DNA from: Chiua virens
Taxonomy: Eukaryota > Basidiomycota > Agaricomycetes > Boletales > Boletaceae
Direction of reading: 5' to 3'
NCBI GenBank assembly: GCA_019787685.1
Contig: JAHNUO010000091.1
Span: 1 to 38,306, forward strand
Length of the DNA stretch: 38,306 nucleotides
Position numbers and translations under genes: made by a program. Below the pieces are notes generated by a model that made no database searches, was not told where the DNA came from, and saw nothing but the letters and a program-made list of their open reading frames with translations. Shown piece by piece: positions 30,131 to 38,306 of the stretch (position 1 is the first letter of the stretch; every line of letters starts with the position of its first letter).

Positions 30131-30177
30131 TTAGTAAACTTGTTACAATTTGACTACGTCTTGGTGCTCTCAATATG

Positions 30178-30292
30178 GTAGGCAGGCCTGGGCTCAGGCC
30201 CAAGCCCGACCCAGGCCCGACCTGGGCCCAAGCCCTCGAAAGCCTGACCTGACCCTGGGCTTTGAGCCTGACCCAGGCCCTGCACATCACTA
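30178..30292. repeat. hAT right subterminal array and terminal inverted repeat
   Basis: GGGCTCAGGCCCAAGCCC, CCCAGGCCCGACCTGGGCCC and GGGCTTTGAGCCTGACCCAG words precede the right end GCACATCACTA. The words mirror those of the left array. Confidence 0.85.
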
Positions 30293-30300
30293 TCTAGGAC
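30293..30300. other. Target-site duplication, right (TCTAGGAC)
   Basis: Identical to 26688-26695, directly outside the right end of the hAT element. Confidence 0.95.
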
Positions 30301-30917
30301 CTTGTCCGTAGGACAAATTTTGGCCTGACGAGCCATCACTAGCACTGATCAGATGGGAAGGGTACCGGTGTGTGATTTGTTCGAGAGGTGCACTCGTCTA
30401 TCAGTACATATTGAACATTTGACATTTGAATTTGAGACACAAAGAAATCACCATACTACTATCAACACTTGTTCAGGTCCTTCCCTTAGGTAAATTCCTC
30501 ACCAATGAACTTGAAGGAACCGCTGGCCTAGTCTGGTCCAGGAGTGTCTGTTATCCGTAACAAAACGGATAGTCATGTTGCCTGTGGAATTGGTGCCTAA
30601 AAACTATATTGCGCCGGAGGATTTACAACCAATGGCTGTCGTAGGGTTGCTTCAATAACTTCGGATCCTGGTTTGGGAAATACAACGTACATACATAGTA
30701 AATGCTACCGTTGGATTGAACAGCTGCGAAGCATATAACATTCCGGCAAAAGATGGTTCAAACGTTCATATACATACATCACCGGACCACCGAGGAGTCG
30801 TCGAGGACGTCACTTGTCTTTGTTGCGCCGATTGATTATGTTATCACGTGATCGCGTCTGTGCGGTCGCGTCCAAGTTTGCATCACGTTTCTTTTCTTGA
30901 CCACTTACGTATCCGAT
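30301..30917. other. Intergenic, upstream of coiled-coil gene
   Basis: No gene seen. Continues the pre-insertion flank of the hAT element and ends in the promoter and leader of the gene starting at 30918. Confidence 0.4.
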
Positions 30918-31769
30918 ATGCCACAGAAAGCTACTCGTACAATCAGCCAATCAGATGATGACGAAGACGAAGTCTTGTCGCAATACAGCAAAGCACCCGA
31001 CAGCGACGACCGGGAACTAGAGTACGTGCCGTATCAAGTCACCGGAGCAGGCTGTGCACGACGCGCGGTACTGATCCCATCAATGGACCGATCCATACAG
31101 GCTATACGCGAAAGCTGTTGCAGAGTTCAAGGGTACGTATGTCCGATCGCGCCCGTGGTTCTCGTCACGCATACACCCTGCACACAGTATCATGGCAGAA
31201 ACAGAAACAGGAAAAAGAGAGACGGTTTTTGAAAAGTGCACAAGCCGAGCTGGATGACCTCGTTCGTGCGCTCCCTCTCTGCCCCATGCAGTTGTTCACC
31301 CAACCCTATCTCTCTCAGATGAACCGAAAAAGGGGCGAACTCGACGAGATCATGGGTCAAATGTAAGCCAAAGCGCATACATGCATGGTAATGCTGGAGA
31401 TACCGTAAGTTAGGGACGACATCTATCAAGACTTTTTATCGCGATACACCGCGATCGAGGACAGGAAACGTGAGGTGCTTGTCCAGATTGCTGAAAAGCA
31501 GAAAATCCTCTTGGTTCGTGACCCATTCTCTGGGTGACCTTTCGCTGTTATTGTTTTTCGTTTCCGACTTCTGGCTGCAGGCCATATCGGTCAAGAAACA
31601 CCAGGAAGCAGTCGAGCACGTTCAGAACCTCGAAGAGGGTCAAAGAGAGGGTATTCGGCTGGTCGCGCAGTCGTGCCAAGGTATGCCGTGTTTCTGCGAG
31701 TTACGGATCGGCTGATCACTCTGTGGAACAGACATGCAAGGGATGATAGACGCGTTCATGAAAGTCTGA
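30918..31769 (+). CDS. Small coiled-coil protein, 182 aa, function unknown
   Basis: Six exons join in frame: 30918-31021, 31101-31132, 31188-31362, 31414-31513, 31581-31680, 31732-31769. The N-terminus is acidic and Ser-rich (ISQSDDDEDEVLSQYSKAPD) and may be phosphorylated; the rest is almost continuous helix with heptad-like Leu/Ile spacing (LYAKAVAEFKVSWQKQKQEK, FLKSAQAELDDLVRALPL, DDIYQDFLSRYTAIEDRKRE, VLVQIAEKQKILLAISVKKH), ending DMQGMIDAFMKV. Six consistently phased junctions make the gene model strong although no family is recognised. Proteins of this build often sit in kinetochore, spindle or tethering complexes, but that is only a guess. It lies just outside the hAT element. Confidence 0.8.
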
Positions 31770-33874
31770 TCGCCGCCGATACTTGGTATGTATGTATCCT
31801 TTTTTCTTCTTGGGCGCACGGTACACCACCACATGACTTTCCTCCGTGCACGTAATGCGATACATTTGTGTTTGATGGGCTGTTCATTCCGTGGCTGTCG
31901 GCTGCTCTATGGGGGAACGTTGAACCGATACACCATACATTGTGAATACACGACGAAGAATCTTGATAGGCTATGTCGGTCCCACTTTCGCCGTCGATCT
32001 CCGTGCCGACATCGCGCTCAACGCGCCGGGCTGCAGAAAAATCCTCGGACATCACCGGAAAGAAGGATCGACCCCTTTCCGTGAAGGAAACTAATGGCAA
32101 AGTGGACGCAGACCTGCACGTCTCATAACGAAGGAACGAGACGTGCCAAGGCAAGCCAGCGAACTTCAACGAACACAAGGGAGGGAAGAAGGAAACACAC
32201 GTGCCGCGATGGGTAGAAACGCGCTGCAACGCCGCACGGACGCACAACCGGGCCGACGTTCGTCCACCGTGATCCGCGAACTTCGCTTGAAGTAACACTG
32301 GATATCTAACACTTGGCGTCTTCGACCTTGGCACACCTCTCTTGTCGCGCGCGGGGGAGGAAGATTCTCCAGGTCAGGTGACGGGGGTGGCTTGGGTCGA
32401 TTGGGCGCCTTCGCCAAGGGTACCAAGGACGCGTCGTACGATGTGGTTCTTACACCACCTTATCTTTCCCCACATGGGCGGTAGCACGGAACATCGACGT
32501 GCGCGTGTGCTCTTCAAAATACAGTCCACGCATACCTGTCGACGTCAACCGTGAATCGGTCTAGTCACGCGCCGACACGCGCGGTACATGCTGGCTCATG
32601 TAGGGATCCTAGGATGAGATGGTTCGCAGACCACGGACGTACAAACAAAAATTCGGATTTGCCAGCTCGTCTCGTGGTCGCACCGGACAAAAGTCATGGT
32701 TTGGCTTGGCGAGCCAACGCTTGGAAGTCATCCACAACTCCAACAACGGACCCGGATGCGTCACATTATCGTGATCAGAGATGTAGACAAGATCAGAGTT
32801 ATCGACCTTAGCTTGGCGAACCAATGTGTCGACTTGGTTGCCACATCCGTGGGGGTACAATGAAGAAACGCGCATGCCATATGTGGCGGATGTTGACGCA
32901 CACGACGTCACCGTTCGACATGAATGATTACAGATAGCACGCTTGTCGTCGGTGCGTCCCTGCGGTTCTCGGTGCAAGACTACATCATAGGAACGTGTGT
33001 CCAACGATCCTGAAGAACGAGGAAGCGAACAAGGCACCCGAACAAGGGTCCCAGGATCCCGCGCTGGTTCGAAGAGAGCTGCCAAGTTGCTTCTGCTCGG
33101 TATCGGTTGGAACCGAGATGCATCAAGTAAGATTCGGAGTTGGAGCTTCCCTGTTATCTAGGCGACTAGTACTAGGTCGAGCACATCACATCTTGCAGTG
33201 GGTTAGGTGGAGCACGGTGGGTCCATGCGACGACCAAGTGCCGCCATCTTGTGGAAATGTGACCGCAAGTCGTTCATAATCAGACTACACAGCATAGATA
33301 AGCCATTGTATTGGAGAACCCACCGCGAACGCCTACCATAATCCATTTCACACACCCGAATAATAACTGACAAATGCATGCAGTAATGACGACACTCGCT
33401 GACGATGTTACTACAAACATAGCGGCCGGGTACCAATTGCCGAATTGCTGTCGCCAAATTCCGACGAAGATCACAATTGTGTCAAATTCGCCAGCTTAGC
33501 GGCAGAACCGGACATCATTATATCGAGTGTCGACGGCGCATGATCCAGCAATCCACCTTTCTGCATTGTCTTCCAGAAGCGAATTCAATTGTTTGCTCAA
33601 GGTCTGGTCTCATGAGCTCTCATTTTTGCCTGAGAGGCAATGACGGTAGAAACGGGTGACCACAAGTCTACCGCATGGTCCATCCACGAGGCGTTGATCT
33701 CGGAAATATGAGAGTTACGATATGCCGAACTACCTCCCTAATGCTGTTCGGTTTCGCCACTCGGCGTCCAAAAGCAGTACATACCAGAACCGCAGCCCTG
33801 GAAATCTACCCTGGAGATGTGTTATGAAGCCAGACTTTTGGCGAGATCAATATAAGATAATAACCTACTACGAG
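31770..33874. other. 2.1-kb region without a recognised gene
   Basis: Base composition is balanced and several frames of 80-190 codons exist on the minus strand (31756-32334, 32166-32426, 32609-33085), but they are rich in Cys, His, Arg and Ser in the way of chance frames, lack motifs, and could not be spliced into a coherent product. It separates two 3' ends (coiled-coil gene plus, PIH1 minus). Confidence 0.4.
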
Positions 33875-35035
33875 TTAGGCCACAAGCACGATCACTTTAT
33901 CGGCGACGCGCCACTCAGCTCTGGCTCGGTCGACATCAAAATTACGCATGCGTTTTAATTTGAGAGCCGCATCCGCGGTATCATTCTTTCCAAAAGCCGA
34001 TGACAGTTCCGAGTCGAGGGCCTCAAGATTGAGGTCAAGGTGATACAAATTTGGGACATGCAAAAGGATGCGCCTTGGCTCCACATCGAGCGTAGATGTA
34101 GGAATGACTGCGTATGTCTGTGTTGAGTAGAAAGTTTGTTACCTAAGCGTACACTAACAAGGCAGTGCGGACGCGCTTACAACGCCAGGAACGTCGAATA
34201 CAATGCGGATACTAGAACTCTGTTGCGTCCAAGACCATGTAGGGATGCGAGGTTCGATGGATGTATTTTTGAGGATACTTTTTGGTACTGCCTTGATAGG
34301 GACGCTCGTAGAGCGGTCGGATATTTCTTGAATGAGGGTCGGGGGCGGTTGGTGATGCGGGTGACCAGGCGGATAAAGGGTTGCCGGTACCAGCACCCGA
34401 CGGGATCGCGGCTTACCCTTAGAGGCTATGTTGGGGGTGCCAATCTCGCGAGAGAGAACCAAAGAAGTCTGAGATTCAATCCGTTGCAAAGCAAGTTCTG
34501 GAGAAAGGGGTGAGATCAGTAACGAACAGTAAATGGGGAATAATACCGATAATGAAATTCTTGAAGTCGGGATCCTTGAGGGTGCGAGATTTAAGGGACG
34601 GATTAAGCACACAATCAAAGACAATGGCCGACTGGCCCGCTGATAAAAGGGGTCAGTAAGGGGACTTCATCGGGGATAGAGATCACTCAAAAAGGAGGAT
34701 ACGGAAAACGAAGAAGGCCGACCTTTGTCCATGTCTTGGCGAGCGTCCGATAGAACGATGGGGACGAACCATGCCGCTGGGCTGGAGTCGATATCGAGGC
34801 CTTGGATTGTACGGCGTATCGCATCCTCGGTTGCAGGTGGTGGGGGAGGCACGTTTGAATCCCAAGCAACGTTTACGAAAACCTTTAGACCGATTGGAAC
34901 ATGGAAAGCATGAGGCTGATCTTGAAAGGCAGTGGGATGAATCTGGGCGTCGTTCGTGGCCCTTGATTTTACACAAAAACCCGGCACTGGATTGAGACCA
35001 ACGGCAACTTTGCTCAACGTAGCGGTCTCCATCAA
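33875..35035 (-). CDS. PIH1D1: PIH1-domain protein, R2TP co-chaperone subunit
   Basis: Four exons on the minus strand join in frame: 35035-34723, 34639-34547, 34497-34181, 34117-33875, giving 321 aa. The N-terminal PIH1 domain shows PVPGFCVKSR, LKVFVNVAWDSNVPPPPP, AWFVPIVLSDARQDMDK, SAIVFDCVLNPSLKSRTL, DPDFKNFIIELALQRIES and IGTPNIASKGKPR. A linker (residues about 180-220) leads to a C-terminal CS-like domain: IRIVFDVPGV, TYAVIPTSTLDVEPRRILLH, and AEWRVADKVIVLVA at the end. In yeast and animals this protein (Pih1/Nop17, PIH1D1) joins RuvBL1/RuvBL2 and Tah1/RPAP3 in the R2TP complex, which works with Hsp90 to assemble snoRNPs, PIKK kinases and RNA polymerase II; the PIH1 domain reads CK2-phosphorylated acidic motifs. 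Start is the first of two ATGs. It shares a ~200-bp divergent promoter with the DAHP synthase gene. Confidence 0.9.
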
Positions 35036-35236
35036 ACAGCCGTGGGAATCTTAGTTTTAGTCAATATCTTTCCGATTAGCAATCCGAGATTTGTATAAGA
35101 TGTACTTCCATAAAAGGAAATACAGATATTGACTCGTTTTGGTCGAACTTGACCTCGTCCGAACGTATAAAAAGACATGTCCTTGCTCGCTTCCAACCCA
35201 ACCTCTTCTCCTTTCTCATTCCAAGACTTACTCGAT
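35036..35236. promoter_or_regulatory. Bidirectional promoter region, PIH1 / DAHP synthase
   Basis: The two coding starts are 201 bp apart and point away from each other. On the plus side TATAAAAAG at 35166-35174 is the only clear TATA box. It lies just 11 nt before an in-frame ATG (35177) but 71 nt before the next (35237), which argues for the latter as the start codon. Confidence 0.6.
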
Positions 35237-36790
<1,554 letters not shown>

Positions 36791-38306
36791 GCATCTTGGT
36801 TCATGTCTGTCACAATGATCGCTGCTGCTACCTTTTCTGTTGTACGCATATCACTTTTTTTAACATTTATTTCAAGTTATGACACCGAGTGTATTGTGTA
36901 GAGCTTAGAGACGCGTCACAGTATGTAGAAACATTGGATCGATTCCAAAGTCCATATGTTAAGTCGATTCATGTTCGTTTATGTCTTTGCAACATGCCTT
37001 CCTTGCATAATAGTACCTACAACTAATTTCATCGCCTGAGACCATTCGATTTATGCACAATGGGCTGCAAAAATGGTTGTGATACATGCGCTTCTGGCTA
37101 CGAACCACTTGCTATGCGATCGAACGTTGGACAAAGACCGGGCGTCGAATTCGCGAACGTGTCGACTATTTGGGCTAATACATATTGCTCATTGATATAA
37201 TGCGCGTAATCGCCGCACGACGTGCCTGAAAGCCGTTCAAACCTCAAAACGTTCACAGCGTGCACAGGCCAGCCGTGCCTTTGTCCTCGAATGTACAAGG
37301 TGGGCCTGACGCCCGGGCATTAATCCCACCAGAACACATCACAAGATATCGTCTCATACCGCCCGGCTGAACCATTCTAACTCCTTGTCGTTCTTTAGCT
37401 TCACATCCGAACAAGTGGAGTCCATGGACAATGATTCATATTAATGAAGGTCGAGATGCAACTTGAAACCGTTACCCGTTCACCCCGGCGATGGCAGCCG
37501 ACTCCACCGGCTGTAAGTTTTCCCCCAGGTTCAACGTGATCTAGGATTGTACATGGGACGTCCCTGGTGCGCGCTGCTGGCAAGTCTGCCAATCCTGAAG
37601 GTACATGTATGACCGGTGAGCGAGCGAACGGCAGCGGCCTCGCCTTGCCACGTGGTCCCAAGGGTGCTGGTACTAGCGATCAGCTCTCCCGGGCCATGTC
37701 TTGAACCTCGACTCAATTCCATTGAATAGCAGTACAACCGTACAAAGCTAACTCGTCGGACCACTGTTCCGATATCGGAGGTGTGGTTTCGAGATTAGAC
37801 ACAACTTGCACCTCTCGGTGTATAAATAACGTCCCTCGTGCATCGTGGCCAGGGTCATCTTTTGGACAGATCTGAGCCATGTCATGATGGGCCCGGGTCT
37901 CGCCCAGGGTATAGTTCAAATGACCGAAATAACCCTCCAGTGCTCGGACATGCTTGATGTCCGTGATAGAACAGACATCGCCACTGGAAGCGTCGTGCTA
38001 TTATTGCAGAGCCACTTTCCGAGGTTCGCGGTAACTTCGAACATAGTCCAATATTGTCGCATCGCATCTTTATCACCCTGCGCCGCCGACGTTCACGAAA
38101 GGGTCCATTCGAGAGCAATACGTGGCATGCATTGCAGGAACCTCCCGTACACACGTTTCCACAGAGCAGACAGACATGTTTGTTCACTTGGGTAAATTCG
38201 AACGATCCAAACTCAGCGACGCACTCGAAATACCCAATCGCATCAGATCCTCGTACGTATCTGCCTTTGATCATCACTATGCCCCCGCTCAAGACATCCC
38301 CTGCCA
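36791..38306. other. Downstream region without a supported gene
   Basis: No gene supported. The first ~100 nt should hold the DAHP synthase 3' end. A TATAAATA lies at 37821-37828, followed by overlapping frames including one open from 38177 (MFVHLGKFERSKLSDALEIP) to the window end, so a gene starting near the right edge is conceivable but unproven. Confidence 0.3.

Larger units (their letters stand above)
26696..30292 (+). mobile_element. Complete 3597-bp hAT DNA transposon
   Basis: The left end reads TAGTGATGTGCAAGGCTTGG; the reverse complement of the right end reads TAGTGATGTGCAGGGCCTGG. The first 12 bp match exactly and the TAGTG start fits the TAGNG rule of hAT ends. Both sides are flanked by TCTAGGAC. 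Inside each end lies a ~100-160-bp GC-rich array of GGGCT/AGCCC words. One transposase gene with an hATC domain fills the interior on the plus strand. Confidence 0.96.

Noticed and set aside
31756..32334. 192-codon minus frame
   Set aside because: It overlaps the last exon of the plus-strand coiled-coil gene, has chance-like Cys/Arg/Ser composition and no motif.
32609..33085. 158-codon minus frame
   Set aside because: No domain, no splice partners, composition typical of a random open frame.
37882..38292. Minus frame with CLLCGNVCTGGSCNAC suggesting a zinc ribbon
   Set aside because: Cys spacing fits no known family and the flanking sequence looks random.

Overview
The window looks like chromosomal DNA of a mushroom-forming basidiomycete (Agaricomycetes). 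Conserved genes are broken by many short introns of about 45-80 nt with GT..AG ends. Proteins match lineages expanded in Agaricomycetes: a basidiomycete-type cytochrome P450, a DUF6698 protein, F-box/LRR-like proteins, and Plavaka and hAT transposases. All calls come from reading translations and splice sites by eye; no database search was run.

Layout. 0.4-4.2 kb: a tandem P450 pair, the first a decayed pseudogene and the second an apparently complete 12-exon gene. 4.2-5.7 kb: intergenic DNA with an antisense coiled-coil remnant. 5.75-6.27 kb: nuclear gene for cytochrome c oxidase subunit VI (mammalian Va). 6.3-10.3 kb: no convincing gene, AT-rich degenerate repeats near 9.6-9.9 kb. 10.3-21.1 kb: a lineage-specific block with a DUF6698 gene (minus), an F-box-like gene, a Pro/Ser-rich coiled-coil orphan, a frameshifted DUF6532-like gene, a possible solo LTR and a 672-aa orphan. 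A ~140-bp repeat occurs four times in this block, the last copy inverted. 22.0-26.1 kb: a Plavaka-type transposase gene damaged by three in-frame TGA codons and frameshifts. 26.7-30.3 kb: a complete 3597-bp hAT transposon with matching termini, perfect 8-bp target duplications and a 909-codon transposase frame carrying one TGA in its BED finger. 30.9-31.8 kb: a small six-exon coiled-coil gene. 31.8-33.9 kb: no recognisable gene. 33.9-36.8 kb: a divergent housekeeping pair, PIH1 (R2TP co-chaperone) on minus and DAHP synthase (shikimate pathway entry) on plus, sharing a ~200-bp intergenic promoter. 36.8-38.3 kb: no supported gene.

Reading it together: conserved single-copy-type genes (COX subunit VI, PIH1, DAHP synthase) border a roughly 20-kb island of orphan families, repeats and transposons. 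The two transposases show different decay: Plavaka is heavily mutated, while the hAT copy has crisp ends and looks recent. I see no CRISPR, operon or prokaryotic features and no clear tRNA or rRNA gene. The most interesting items are the exactly bounded hAT element, TGA stops that fit CpG decay, the inverted-repeat-flanked orphan-gene block, a 4-nt micro-exon in the DAHP synthase gene, and GC-AG introns in two unrelated genes.
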